Origin: Pseudomonas sp. NC02
GTDB taxonomy: Bacteria; Pseudomonadota; Gammaproteobacteria; Pseudomonadales; Pseudomonadaceae
Direction: 5' to 3'
Length of the DNA stretch: 64,000 nt
NCBI RefSeq assembly: GCF_002874965.1
Contig: NZ_CP025624.1
Coordinates: forward strand, 6,448,001-6,512,000
Below, in pieces: positions 1-7,977 of the stretch (positions are counted from its first letter, which is position 1; the number at the start of each line of letters is the position of its first letter). A program made the position numbers and the translations under genes. The notes under the pieces were generated by a model. It worked only from the letters and a program-made list of their open reading frames with translations, had not been told where the DNA came from and ran no database searches.

Positions 1-843
1 GAATTCCAGGTTCAGGCCCTTAGGCGGAATCGGCTGCTCAAACCAGCGCTGGTAAATGCCGTTGATCTCCCCCGAGCTGTACAGCCCGGCCAGGGTCTCA
101 TTGACCACCGCGAGAAACTGCGGGTCGTCCTTGCGCACCATGCAGCTGTAGATTTCCCGCGACTGTTCTTCCCCAACCACCACCCACTTGTGCGGGTCCC
201 TGGCCTTGGCGCGCTCGCCGTAGAGCAACGCGTCATCCATGTAGAACGCCGCCGCCCGGCCCGATTGCAGCATCTGGAAGGCTTCGCCGTGGTCCTTGGC
301 GCTGATCACCGACATGTTCAGTTTGTGATCGACGTTGTAGCTCTTGAGGAACCGCTCGTTGGTGGTACCGGCGGTGGTTACCACGTTCTTGCCTTGCAGG
401 TCGGCGAAGCTTTTGATGCCGCTGTCGTTGGCGGTCAGCAACTGGCCCTTCACGTAGATAAACCCGTAGGAAAACGCTACCTGCTTCTGCCGCTCGGCGG
501 TCACGCCGGTGGAACCGCATTCCAGGTCCACGGTGCCGTTTTGCACCAGGGCTATGCGGGTCTGGGAAGTCACCAGGTTGTACTTCACGTTGAGCTTCGG
601 CACACCGGTTTTCTGCTGGATACGCTCGACGATCTTGTTCGCCAGCTCCACCGAATAGCCCATGGGCTTGCCGCTGTGATCCCCCACATAGGAAAACGGC
701 ACCGAGGCATCGCGGTAGCCGAGGGTGATGCTCCTGGCGTTGGCGATCTTGCTCAGCGTACCGTCCAAGGGGGCCTCGGTGGCATGGGCCTGAGCCCCCA
801 ACAACAGCCCCAGGGTGCAGCCGATCAACGTGATTTTTTGCAT
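1..843 (-). CDS. amino-acid ABC transporter periplasmic binding protein (3' end outside window)
   Basis: The protein would capture an amino acid in the periplasm and hand it to an ABC permease. The visible 281 codons begin with a Sec signal peptide (MQKITLIGCTLGLLLGAQA, likely cleaved after AHA) followed by a type-3 solute-binding fold (glutamate/aspartate GltI-like; residues such as GYRDASVPFSY, LECGSTGVT and AAFYMDD). The reading frame runs off the left edge, so the C-terminus is missing. It lies 27 bp downstream of a ridA-like gene and a D-amino-acid dehydrogenase on the same strand, so its ligand may be an amino acid (possibly a D-form) used by that pathway. The ligand is inference. Confidence 0.85.
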   Translation of the reverse strand, partial: MQKITLIGCTLGLLLGAQAHATEAPLDGTLSKIANARSITLGYRDASVPFSYVGDHSGKPMGYSVELANKIVERIQQKTGVPKLNVKYNLVTSQTRIALVQNGTVDLECGSTGVTAERQKQVAFSYGFIYVKGQLLTANDSGIKSFADLQGKNVVTTAGTTNERFLKSYNVDHKLNMSVISAKDHGEAFQMLQSGRAAAFYMDDALLYGERAKARDPHKWVVVGEEQSREIYSCMVRKDDPQFLAVVNETLAGLYSSGEINGIYQRWFEQPIPPKGLNLEF

Positions 844-870
844 TGTTATTCTCCGTTGGTGGTTAAAGGT

Positions 871-1224
871 TCAGGTACGGCGCACTGCAATGACACTGAT
901 CTCGACCAGCACGTCCGGTCGCGCCAACTGCGCCTGCAACGTGGTACGCGTCGGTGCCTGCCCCGGCGATAGCCAGGCGGACCAGACTTCATTCATCGGC
1001 GCAAAACCCTCCTGGATATTGTTCAGGTAGATGGTCGCATTCAGCAGATGATCCTTGTCGCTGCCGGCCTCGGCCAGCAGCGCATCAATCCTGGCCAGCA
1101 CCTGTTCGGTCTGGGTCTTTACATCACGGCCTTCGCCCGGCACCTGGCCGGACAAAAACACCAGGTCCTGAAACACCACGGCGCCAGACAAGCGGCTGTT
1201 GCTGTTGATTCGGGTGATGGTCAT
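871..1224 (-). CDS. RidA/YjgF family reactive-imine deaminase
   Basis: RidA proteins hydrolyse reactive enamine/imine intermediates to keto acids and ammonia in the cytoplasm. The 117-residue product has the family core (SGAVVFQDLVFLSGQVP near the N-terminus, ATIYLNN in the middle and a C-terminal VEISVIAVRR strand). I chose the ATG at 1224 because GAGGAT lies just upstream and the longer in-frame extension is not RidA-like. The gene starts 10 bp after the stop of the D-amino-acid dehydrogenase gene. That fits chemistry, since the dehydrogenase releases imino acids. Function is family knowledge; the coupling is inferred from position. Confidence 0.9.
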   Translation of the reverse strand: MTITRINSNSRLSGAVVFQDLVFLSGQVPGEGRDVKTQTEQVLARIDALLAEAGSDKDHLLNATIYLNNIQEGFAPMNEVWSAWLSPGQAPTRTTLQAQLARPDVLVEISVIAVRRT

Positions 1225-1234
1225 CGAAATATCC

Positions 1235-2476
1235 TCAAGCGGCACGGGGCGCGAAGCCCTGCATATCAATGGAAGTGGTGTGCCGGCCAATCAACTCGGC
1301 CAGTACCTGGCCGCTGCCGCAAGCCAGGGTAAACCCGAGGGCGCCGTGGCCGAGGTTAAGCCACAGGTTGCTGTAGGCGCTGGCACCAATCAACGGCACG
1401 CCGGTAGGCGTGGCCGGGCGCATGCCGGCCCATTCGACCGCGTGCTGGTAGTCACCGGCCAGCGGGAACGTCTCAAGTGCCTGGCGTTTAATCAGCGCCA
1501 GGCGCTTGGGTTCCAGGCGGGCGTCGAAGCCGACAATATCCACCATCGCCGCCACCCGCAGTTGCTCACCGATGCGCGCGTAGACGATCTTGCGGTCGTA
1601 ATCGGTGATGCTGATGTTCGGCGCCTGATGCTGCGCGCCAATCGGCACGCTCAGGCTGTAACCCTTGAGGGGATACAGCGGCAGTGACATACCCGGCAAG
1701 GCCAGCTCGGGGCTGCGGTGCCCGGCGGCCAGCACCAGGTGCTGCACCGGCAAGACTTCACTGCCCATTTCGATAGCCTGCACGGCGCCTGCGCTGTGAC
1801 GAATCGCCGTCACCTTGCGCCCCAACAGGAACGTGCAACGCCCCGACGCTTCAAGGCGCGCCGCCAGTTGCTGGCAGAACCCATGGCAGTCGCCGACCTC
1901 TTCATTGGGCGTATAGATGCCGCCGGCAAAACTGGCGCTGTCCAGGGTCGGTTCCAGCCGTGCGCAGTCCGCCGCCGAGAGCACTTGCTGTTGCAGCGGG
2001 TCGGTCACTTTATTCAAGGCGCGCTCATAGCTGTCGAGGCTGCGAAAGGTCACCAGCTTGCCGTTGCGCCGCCAGTGGAAACCGCCCAGTTGGTCTTCTT
2101 CACGCCAGCGTTGCAGGGTGCCCTGGCTCAAGGACGCCAGGCGCAGCAGGTGGGCCGCATTGCGCTGGTTCACCGAGCCACGGCAGGCGCCCAGGAACGA
2201 GGCCATCCAGCGCCACTGCGCCGGGTCCATGCGCGGGCGCAGCTTCAGCGGCGAGTCACCGCGCAGCAGCCAGCCGATGGCTTGCAACGGTACGCCCTTG
2301 TCGGCCAACGGCGCGACATAGCGGTAGGACAGTTGCCCGCCGTTGGCGAAGCTGGTCTCGCTGCCCAGGGTTTCCCGGGCTTCGACCACCGTCACCTGCA
2401 TGCCGGCACGCACCAGCGCGTAGGCACTCGCCAGGCCGATAACCCCGCCACCGATGATGCAAACCTGCTGAGCCAT
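1235..2476 (-). CDS. FAD-dependent D-amino-acid dehydrogenase (DadA-like)
   Basis: A flavoprotein of the DAO superfamily that oxidises D-amino acids to imino acids and passes electrons to the respiratory chain. The 413-residue protein begins with a dinucleotide-binding motif (IIGGGVIGLASAY, residues 7-19) and has the DadA-type SETSFANGGQLS segment and a C-terminal MRPATPTGVPLIG / LGHGALGFTLACG flavin-closing region. The length is normal for DadA. It is the first gene of a dehydrogenase-ridA-binding-protein operon and is divergent from a LysR regulator. The canonical Pseudomonas dadA lies next to dadX, which is absent here, so this is probably a paralogue with its own substrate range. Confidence 0.88.
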   Translation of the reverse strand: MAQQVCIIGGGVIGLASAYALVRAGMQVTVVEARETLGSETSFANGGQLSYRYVAPLADKGVPLQAIGWLLRGDSPLKLRPRMDPAQWRWMASFLGACRGSVNQRNAAHLLRLASLSQGTLQRWREEDQLGGFHWRRNGKLVTFRSLDSYERALNKVTDPLQQQVLSAADCARLEPTLDSASFAGGIYTPNEEVGDCHGFCQQLAARLEASGRCTFLLGRKVTAIRHSAGAVQAIEMGSEVLPVQHLVLAAGHRSPELALPGMSLPLYPLKGYSLSVPIGAQHQAPNISITDYDRKIVYARIGEQLRVAAMVDIVGFDARLEPKRLALIKRQALETFPLAGDYQHAVEWAGMRPATPTGVPLIGASAYSNLWLNLGHGALGFTLACGSGQVLAELIGRHTTSIDMQGFAPRAA

Positions 2477-2549
2477 GTGCGTCCCTTAACCGTGCGATGT
2501 CAGGCTTGAAGGTTAGAGGCAGGTGACAGCGGCGGGACAATGAATAAAG

Positions 2550-2562
2550 ATGGGTCACCCAT
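2550..2562. promoter_or_regulatory. candidate operator in the divergent dadA-like / LysR intergenic region
   Basis: A 13-bp palindrome, ATGGGTCACCCAT, with six-base arms around one central base. It sits between the divergent dehydrogenase gene and the LysR gene, 23 bp before the LysR start chosen here. Binding by the adjacent LysR protein is an inference from position only. Confidence 0.3.
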
Positions 2563-2584
2563 AAACAAAGGTTATGGACTGCCC

Positions 2585-3487
2585 ATGCGCTTGCGTCATA
2601 TCGAAATCTTCCAGGCCATCCGCCAGACCGGTTCCATCAGCGCCGCCGCCCAGTTGCTGCATGTCTCGCAGCCGGCGGTGAGCAAGGTGCTGCAGCACGC
2701 CGAGTTGCAGTTGGGGTTCCCGCTGTTCCTGCGTATACGCGGCAAGCTGCAGCCAACCCCGGAAGCGCTGGCGCTGGAGCGCGAAGTCGACAAGGTGACC
2801 GAAAGCCTGCAAGGCGTGCGGCGCCTGGCACAGAACCTGCGCCGCGAGCCGGGCCAGAGCCTGCGTATCGGCGCAACACCCGCGCTGGCCTTGGCGTTGC
2901 TGCCGCCGGCCATCCGCGAATGGACCCAACGCTACCCGGACATCGCCTGCGAGCTGTCCAGCGCCCACAGCCGCGAGCTGGTGCAAAACCTGTTGATGCG
3001 TGAGGTCGACGTGGCGCTGACCCTGCAACCGCCCGATCACCCGGGTCTGACCGCCCAGGCCCTGGCCCACGGCGTGCTGGTGGCGTTGGCGCCGCAGGGT
3101 TACTGGAAGGAAAACGAGCTGGGCAAACCGTTGCCGCTGATGGCCCTGGCGGGCGCGCCGTTGATTGGCCTGTCCAGCGCCGACCCGTTGTCGGCGAAGC
3201 TGGACAGCTACCTGGAAGCGGTCGATCCACCGCCACGGGTCAGCATCGCAGTGCAGACCTATTCCCTGGCCAGGGCCATGGTCGAATCCGGCGCCGGGCT
3301 GGCGGTGATTGATCCGTTCACCGCCCTCGGCGCATCACCGGCCACTACTTGCATTCGCCCCCTTGCGCCGCCGCTGCCAATCACCTTGTACGCCCTGACC
3401 CGCGCCGACGAACCGCCGCCGCATATGCTGGCGAGCCTGTTGGAGATCTTCGGCAGCCGGGCCCATGAGCAATTGGACCGGCTATAA
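2585..3487 (+). CDS. LysR-family transcriptional regulator of the D-amino-acid operon
   Basis: A 300-residue LysR-type regulator. The N-terminal winged helix-turn-helix (about residues 1-60, RLRHIEIFQAIRQTGSIS then AAAQLLHVSQPAVSKVLQ) is followed by an effector-binding domain of two Rossmann-like lobes. I chose the ATG at 2585 because LysR proteins usually begin only a few residues before this motif; an in-frame ATG at 2540 would add 15 atypical residues. It is divergent from the D-amino-acid dehydrogenase operon, so it probably controls that operon. Its final bases overlap the convergent hemolysin-III-like gene by 6 bp. Confidence 0.88.
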   Translation: MRLRHIEIFQAIRQTGSISAAAQLLHVSQPAVSKVLQHAELQLGFPLFLRIRGKLQPTPEALALEREVDKVTESLQGVRRLAQNLRREPGQSLRIGATPALALALLPPAIREWTQRYPDIACELSSAHSRELVQNLLMREVDVALTLQPPDHPGLTAQALAHGVLVALAPQGYWKENELGKPLPLMALAGAPLIGLSSADPLSAKLDSYLEAVDPPPRVSIAVQTYSLARAMVESGAGLAVIDPFTALGASPATTCIRPLAPPLPITLYALTRADEPPPHMLASLLEIFGSRAHEQLDRL

Positions 3488-4099
3488 CACGTACCCCATG
3501 ATCGCCACGAAATGCAGCAGGCTGCCGCCAATCACGAACAAATGCCAGATCCCGTGGGAGTGCCGCAAGCGGTCCTCCAAGGCAAAGAAAATAATGCCCA
3601 CGGTATACAGCACCCCGCCCGACGCCAGCCAGGCAAACCCGGTAGGCCCCAGCGCAGCAATCAGCGGCTTGACCGCCACCAGCACGATCCAGCCCATCAC
3701 CGCATAGATCACGATCGACAGGATCCGCGCCTCGGAACGTGGCTTGATCTCCTGCAGGATGCCGATCACCGCCAGCCCCCACACAATCCCGAACAGCGTC
3801 CAGCCCCACGGCCCGCGCAGCGTCACCAGGCAAAACGGCGTGTAGCTGCCGGCAATCAGCAGGTAGATCGAAAAGTGATCGACCTTCTGCATGATCGCTT
3901 TCTTGCGCCCGCGCACGCTGTGGTAAACGGTGGACGCGCTGTACAACACCAGCAATGTGAAACCGTAAATGGCCACGCTGACAATCTTCCAGGGGTTGCC
4001 GTCCATACTGGCCACCACCAACATCCATACCGCACCCACAAAAGCCGCAACCGCCCCGAGCAAGTGGCTCCAGGCGTTGAATCGTTCCCCGTGATACAT
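3482..4099 (-). CDS. hemolysin III / PAQR family seven-helix membrane protein
   Basis: A 205-residue inner-membrane protein with about seven hydrophobic helices. It begins MYHGERFNAWSHLLGAVAA and carries the family's conserved STVYHSV (about residue 55) and C-terminal HGIWHLFVIGGSLLHF histidine segment, which are thought to bind metal in this superfamily. Bacterial members are often labelled hemolysins, but a true lytic role is mostly unproven. It stands alone, convergent with the LysR gene, whose stop codon it overlaps. Identity is secure at family level; the physiological role is unknown. Confidence 0.85.
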   Translation of the reverse strand: MYHGERFNAWSHLLGAVAAFVGAVWMLVVASMDGNPWKIVSVAIYGFTLLVLYSASTVYHSVRGRKKAIMQKVDHFSIYLLIAGSYTPFCLVTLRGPWGWTLFGIVWGLAVIGILQEIKPRSEARILSIVIYAVMGWIVLVAVKPLIAALGPTGFAWLASGGVLYTVGIIFFALEDRLRHSHGIWHLFVIGGSLLHFVAIMGYVL

Positions 4100-4220
4100 G
4101 TGTCACTCACCTCGAATAACGGTTATCACCTCGACCATTCTGACGTCACCCACCCAATATCAGGTAACAACCTTTCTTCATTTGCCCAAATACACATGCC
4201 GATGGATGATTCGCTTCATC

Positions 4221-4310
4221 CTGTGGGAGCTGGCTTGCCGGCGATAGCGGTGTATCAGCAGCAGATGCATGTCTGACCCACCGCTATCGCCGGCAAGCCA
4301 GCTCCTACAT
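4221..4310. repeat. paired REP palindrome (REPIN), class with GGAGCTGGCTTGCCGGCGAT core
   Basis: Two inverted arms of about 31 bp (4222-4252 and 4279-4309) match each other almost perfectly: TGTGGGAGCTGGCTTGCCGG and its reverse complement. They are separated by 26 bp. It lies between the PAQR gene and the chromate transporter. Confidence 0.85.
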
Positions 4311-4334
4311 AAAAGCCCCTCATCGGTAACGCCC

Positions 4335-4901
4335 ATGCCCGACCTCGAACCTGCCCAGCCCCACCCGAGTCTGTGGCAGTTGTTTTACAACTTCGCCATG
4401 GTCGGCCTGTTTGGCTTCGGCGGCGTGATGCCCTGGGCGCGGCAGATGATGGTCGACCGCAGGCAGTGGGTCAGCGAACAAGGCTTCAACGAGTTGCTGA
4501 CCACCGGCCAATTTTTCCCCGGGCCGAATATCGCCAACGTCGGCATCATCTACGGTCGGCGCCTGCACGGCTTGCCGGGTGCGGTTGTGACCGTGGTCGG
4601 CTTGTATCTGTTCCCCTCGCTGATCACCGTGCTGGCCGGCTTCGCCTATGCCAAATGGTGGAGCCATGACGTGGTGCAGCAGATCTTCGGCGCGGTGATG
4701 CCGATCGCCACCGGGCTGATGCTCGGCACCACCTTGCGCCTGCTCAAGGCCATGCCCAGGACCCTGGCGAATTACAGCGCGTTCGTCCTGACCTTCGTGT
4801 TGATGGCGGTGCTGGTGCTGCCGTTGTGGATGGTCCTGCTGATCTGCATTCCCAGCTCGTTGGCCTTGAGCTTCATGGGCAAGCAGAAGGTGGCCGGCTG
4901 A
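4335..4901 (+). CDS. chromate transporter, N-terminal half subunit
   Basis: One half of a two-gene CHR-family anion transporter (chromate/sulfate efflux family) of the inner membrane. The 188-residue product has the family motif FGFGGVMPW near residue 30 and the FFPGPNIANVGIIYGRR segment, then several hydrophobic helices. I chose the ATG at 4335; an upstream in-frame start would place the N-terminus inside a REP repeat. The stop overlaps the start of the next gene (TGATG), so the two halves are translationally coupled. Substrate is inferred from the family; chromate resistance is not shown. Confidence 0.85.
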   Translation: MPDLEPAQPHPSLWQLFYNFAMVGLFGFGGVMPWARQMMVDRRQWVSEQGFNELLTTGQFFPGPNIANVGIIYGRRLHGLPGAVVTVVGLYLFPSLITVLAGFAYAKWWSHDVVQQIFGAVMPIATGLMLGTTLRLLKAMPRTLANYSAFVLTFVLMAVLVLPLWMVLLICIPSSLALSFMGKQKVAG

Positions 4902-5443
4902 TGCAGAGCGTGCTGTTTCACCTGATGATCCAATGCGCGCTGTGGTCGCTGATGGCGATTGGCGGCAACACCGTGGCCCTGAGCGATATCCATCGCTACA
5001 CCGTCACCGACATGAACTGGATCACCGACGCCCAGTTCGTCGCCTTCTTCGCCTTGTCCCAGGCCTTGCCGGGGCCCAATGGCATGTTCCTGGTATTTAT
5101 CGGCCAGCAAGCCGCCGGGTTGCCCGGCGCCCTGGTGGCCCTGACCGCCAAGCTGGTGCCCTGCTCGGTGCTCACCTACTTCGGCGCCGGCTGGCTGGAA
5201 AAACACAGCAAAACCCCGTGGGTGCAGCGGGTCAAAGGCAGCCTGCTGCCGATCTCCATCGGGCTGATCCTGGCCGCCAGCTACATCCTGATGAACAGCC
5301 TGGAAAACAACGCCACCAGCCTGGTACTGACCCTGGCCAGCGCTGCCGTGGTGTATTACACAAGACTCAACGCGATCTGGCTGATCATCCTCGGCGTAGT
5401 GTTGGGCCTGTGCAGTGCATGGCTGGGAGTGAACTGGTTTTAG
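4901..5443 (+). CDS. chromate transporter, C-terminal half subunit
   Basis: The second CHR-domain protein, 180 residues, with the parallel motifs MAIGGNTVALSDIHRY near the N-terminus and ALSQALPGPNGMFLVFIG, followed by hydrophobic helices ending IILGVVLGLCSAWLGVNWF. Its ATG overlaps the previous stop codon by one base, so it is made together with the first half. Together they correspond to the long single-chain ChrA found elsewhere. The following LysR gene starts 37 bp later on the same strand but belongs functionally with the malonate genes. Confidence 0.85.
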   Translation: MQSVLFHLMIQCALWSLMAIGGNTVALSDIHRYTVTDMNWITDAQFVAFFALSQALPGPNGMFLVFIGQQAAGLPGALVALTAKLVPCSVLTYFGAGWLEKHSKTPWVQRVKGSLLPISIGLILAASYILMNSLENNATSLVLTLASAAVVYYTRLNAIWLIILGVVLGLCSAWLGVNWF

Positions 5444-5480
5444 GGGCACAATCGACGGCATTCGAACAAGAGTCACGCCC

Positions 5481-6395
5481 ATGCTGATCGACGAAGAGTT
5501 CACCCTCAAGAAGCTGGAAATCTTCCTGGCGTTCATGCGCACCGGCAACCTGGCGCGGGCGGCGGCTGAACTGCAGACCAGCAACGTCAGCGTGCACCGG
5601 GCGATCCACTCCCTGGAAAACGCCCTGCGCTGCCCGCTGTTCAAGCACGAAGGGCGCAACCTCACGCCGCTGGAAAGCGCCTATGTGCTGGAAGAGCGCG
5701 CGCAGAAGCTGGTGCAGGATGTGGTCGACAGCGTGCGGGTCACCCGCGAGGCCGCCGGCTTTTCCGCCGAGCGCTTCAAGCTGGGCTCGCTGTATTCGCT
5801 GACGGTGAAGACCGTGCCGCAGTTGATCATGGGGCTGAAGATTCGCCGTAGCGAGCTGAATATCGACCTGATCCTCGGCTCCAATTTCGACCTGCTGTAC
5901 AAGCTGAAGAACATGGAAGTCGATGCGATCCTGATCTCCCTCGACGAGCACGCCAACGATCCGGACTGCGAGCAGATCGCGCTGTTTTCCGACGACATCT
6001 TCCTCGCCACCCCGGCCGATTCACCCTTCGACCGCGAACAGGAAATCGACCTGGCGGACGTGCGCGACGCCACCTTCATCACCCTCACCCAAGGCTTCGC
6101 CACCCATCAGGATGGCAACCGCGTATTCAAGCAGGCAGGGTTCGAGCCGAAGGTGGCGATGCAGGTCAACGACATCTTCACCCTGCTGAGCATGGTCAGC
6201 TCGGGCGTGGGTTATGCGCTGCTGCCGGGGCGGATTGCGGCGGTGTATGAGAACCGGGTGAAGCTGATTCCCCTGCAACCGCGCTACCGTTTGCAGCAGC
6301 ACATTGGCGTGGTGTTTCTGAAAGCCAAGGAACGCGACCCGAACCTGCTCGCGCTGTTGGCGGAGTGCCGGATGTATGCGAACCGCCAAACCTGA
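5481..6395 (+). CDS. mdcR: LysR-family regulator of malonate utilisation
   Basis: A 304-residue LysR-type regulator. The N-terminal helix-turn-helix (about residues 8-66, KKLEIFLAFMRTGNLARAAA) precedes a long effector-binding domain that resembles MdcR of malonate decarboxylase clusters. It is convergent with madM, at the far end of the malonate locus, which supports the assignment. A strong T-N11-A type palindrome ahead of mdcA (13974-13998) is a likely binding site. Role as malonate-responsive activator is known for the family; here it is inferred from similarity and location. Confidence 0.8.
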   Translation: MLIDEEFTLKKLEIFLAFMRTGNLARAAAELQTSNVSVHRAIHSLENALRCPLFKHEGRNLTPLESAYVLEERAQKLVQDVVDSVRVTREAAGFSAERFKLGSLYSLTVKTVPQLIMGLKIRRSELNIDLILGSNFDLLYKLKNMEVDAILISLDEHANDPDCEQIALFSDDIFLATPADSPFDREQEIDLADVRDATFITLTQGFATHQDGNRVFKQAGFEPKVAMQVNDIFTLLSMVSSGVGYALLPGRIAAVYENRVKLIPLQPRYRLQQHIGVVFLKAKERDPNLLALLAECRMYANRQT

Positions 6396-6406
6396 CAATG
6401 ATCCCC

Positions 6407-6529
6407 TGTGGCGAGGGAGCTTGCTCCCGCTCGGCTGCGCAGCAGTCGTAAAATCAGCGCCCGCGTTGTTTCAGGAAGAATGCATTGGGACCGCTTCGCG
6501 CTCCAGCGGGAGCAAGCTCCCTCGCCACA
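6407..6529. repeat. paired REP palindrome (REPIN), GAGGGAGCTTGCTCCC class
   Basis: Inverted arms TGTGGCGAGGGAGCTTGCTC and its complement are separated by about 75 bp and lie between the convergent mdcR and madM genes. Each arm is itself a palindrome around GGGAGCTTGCTCCC, so each can form a hairpin. Confidence 0.85.
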
Positions 6530-6551
6530 AAAGCGGTCGACACATCTCGGG

Positions 6552-7316
6552 TCAGCCGACAATCCCGCGCACGATGAAGTACAGCACCGACGGCCCCAGC
6601 AAACACCCAAGCCCGGTGTGAAAGGTGGCGGTCAGTGCGCCATACGGCACCAACCGCCGGTCCGTCGCTGCCAGGCCTGCCGTCACGCCGCTCACCGTAC
6701 CGGCCAGGCCGCCAAACACCATCGCCGAGCGCGGGTTATCCAGGCCCATCCAGCGTGCCGCCATGGGCGTGCCCACCATCACCAGGATCGCCTTGATCAA
6801 CCCAGTCGCGATGGACAGCGCCACCACATCCGAGCTTGCACCCAACGCCGCCCCGGTCACCGGCCCGACGATGTACGTCACCGCGCCCGCGCCGATGGTG
6901 GTCATGCTGATCGCATCACGATAACCAAACGCCCAGGCGATACTCGCGCCCACGATAAACGGCAGCACCGTGCCCAACAGCAAGGCAATCGCACCAATCA
7001 AGCCGGCCTTGCGCGCCTCGGTGGCCTGTACTTCAAACGCCGTGGCCACGATGGCAAAGTCCCGCAGCATGGCGCCGCCCATCAAGCCGATCCCGGAAAA
7101 CAGCGCCACATCCGCCAGGCCTTTCTGCCCGCCGGTCAAGGTACCGCCCACCCAGGCCAGCACCAGCCCGATCACAATCGCGATGGCTGAGCCGTGGATG
7201 CGTCCGAAGGTCAGGCGCTTGGACAGCACCACCGAAATCCACATCACCACGCCAACAAATGCAAAGGCGGTGACCAAGCCGTTATTTGCCAGGCCTTTCT
7301 CGATGAGTTCCCACAT
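6552..7316 (-). CDS. madM: malonate transporter subunit MadM
   Basis: The large subunit of the MadLM sodium-dependent malonate importer in the inner membrane. The 254-residue product is very hydrophobic, with glycine-rich helices (FSGIGLMGGAMLRDFAIV, GAGAVTYIVGPVTGAALGA and a C-terminal FGGLAGTVSGVTAGLAATD). I chose the ATG at 7316, which lies 1 bp after the madL stop, so madL and madM are co-translated. It ends the malonate gene run and supplies substrate to the decarboxylase encoded upstream. Confidence 0.9.
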   Translation of the reverse strand: MWELIEKGLANNGLVTAFAFVGVVMWISVVLSKRLTFGRIHGSAIAIVIGLVLAWVGGTLTGGQKGLADVALFSGIGLMGGAMLRDFAIVATAFEVQATEARKAGLIGAIALLLGTVLPFIVGASIAWAFGYRDAISMTTIGAGAVTYIVGPVTGAALGASSDVVALSIATGLIKAILVMVGTPMAARWMGLDNPRSAMVFGGLAGTVSGVTAGLAATDRRLVPYGALTATFHTGLGCLLGPSVLYFIVRGIVG

Positions 7317-7317
7317 A

Positions 7318-7731
7318 TCAGCGACCTCCCGCGACAGGTGCAGCCGCAATCAGCGGCTCTTCATCGGGCAGCGGTTCGCCCTTGTGCGTGCGGCTGATCA
7401 AGGCAATCGTGCAACCGCACACCACCACCGAACCAATCGCCGCCAGCACCGCCACCGGGCCGCCGTGCAGCGCGGTCACCACGTTCTGTTGCGCCGCCAT
7501 CGCCACCACTACCGGGATGTACATGGCACCCCAGAAGCCGACACCCATCTCGCATTCCTTGGTCATGCCGCCGTGTTTGTGCATCCACAACCGTGCGCAG
7601 ATCAGCAGGATCATCGCGATCCCCACCCCGCCCACGTTGGATTTGACTCCCAGCAACACGCCGAGCATGTCGCCCAGAATCACGCCGGCCAACATGCAGA
7701 TCGCCAGCAACGCCACACCGTAAATAATCAT
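7318..7731 (-). CDS. madL: malonate transporter subunit MadL
   Basis: The small subunit of the MadLM malonate/sodium symporter, 137 residues with about four membrane helices (MIIYGVALLAICMLAGVILG at the start). I chose the ATG at 7731, preceded by GAGGA; an upstream TTG would add only five residues. Unlike the tightly overlapping mdc genes, madL is separated from mdcH by about 245 bp that contain a REP pair, so it may have its own promoter or depend on read-through. Confidence 0.9.
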   Translation of the reverse strand: MIIYGVALLAICMLAGVILGDMLGVLLGVKSNVGGVGIAMILLICARLWMHKHGGMTKECEMGVGFWGAMYIPVVVAMAAQQNVVTALHGGPVAVLAAIGSVVVCGCTIALISRTHKGEPLPDEEPLIAAAPVAGGR

Positions 7732-7825
7732 GATGGTTGTCCTCAAAGTGCTTCATCGAAATTGTTGTTTTTGTGCTTCGAAAGCCTTGGGCGGCAATGC
7801 CGATCCGATAAAGATGAATACCGTA

Positions 7826-7923
7826 CCTGTGGCGAGGGAGCTTGCTCCCGCTGGGCTGCGTAGCGGCCCTGAAATCCTCGGAGCGCTGCGCACTCCAACG
7901 GGAGCAAGCTCCCTCGCCACAGG
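7826..7923. repeat. paired REP palindrome between mdcH and madL
   Basis: Inverted arms CTGTGGCGAGGGAGCTTGCT and its complement, of the same class as the copy at 6407. It sits in the only sizeable gap of the malonate locus and could form stem-loops in an mdcH-madL read-through transcript. Confidence 0.85.
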
Positions 7924-7977
7924 TCATTGATGACCCGCTCTATCTCTTGACCGACCAGCATCAGCCTTGGTGGAGCT

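Noticed and set aside
190..972. 260-codon open frame on the plus strand over the binding-protein and ridA genes
   Set aside because: It is antisense to two well-supported genes, has low-complexity H/Q/G/R composition typical of shadow frames in GC-rich DNA, and shows no recognisable domain.
2540..2584. Upstream ATG at 2540 as the LysR start
   Set aside because: It would add 15 residues ahead of the normal LysR N-terminus and place the 13-bp palindrome inside the coding sequence.
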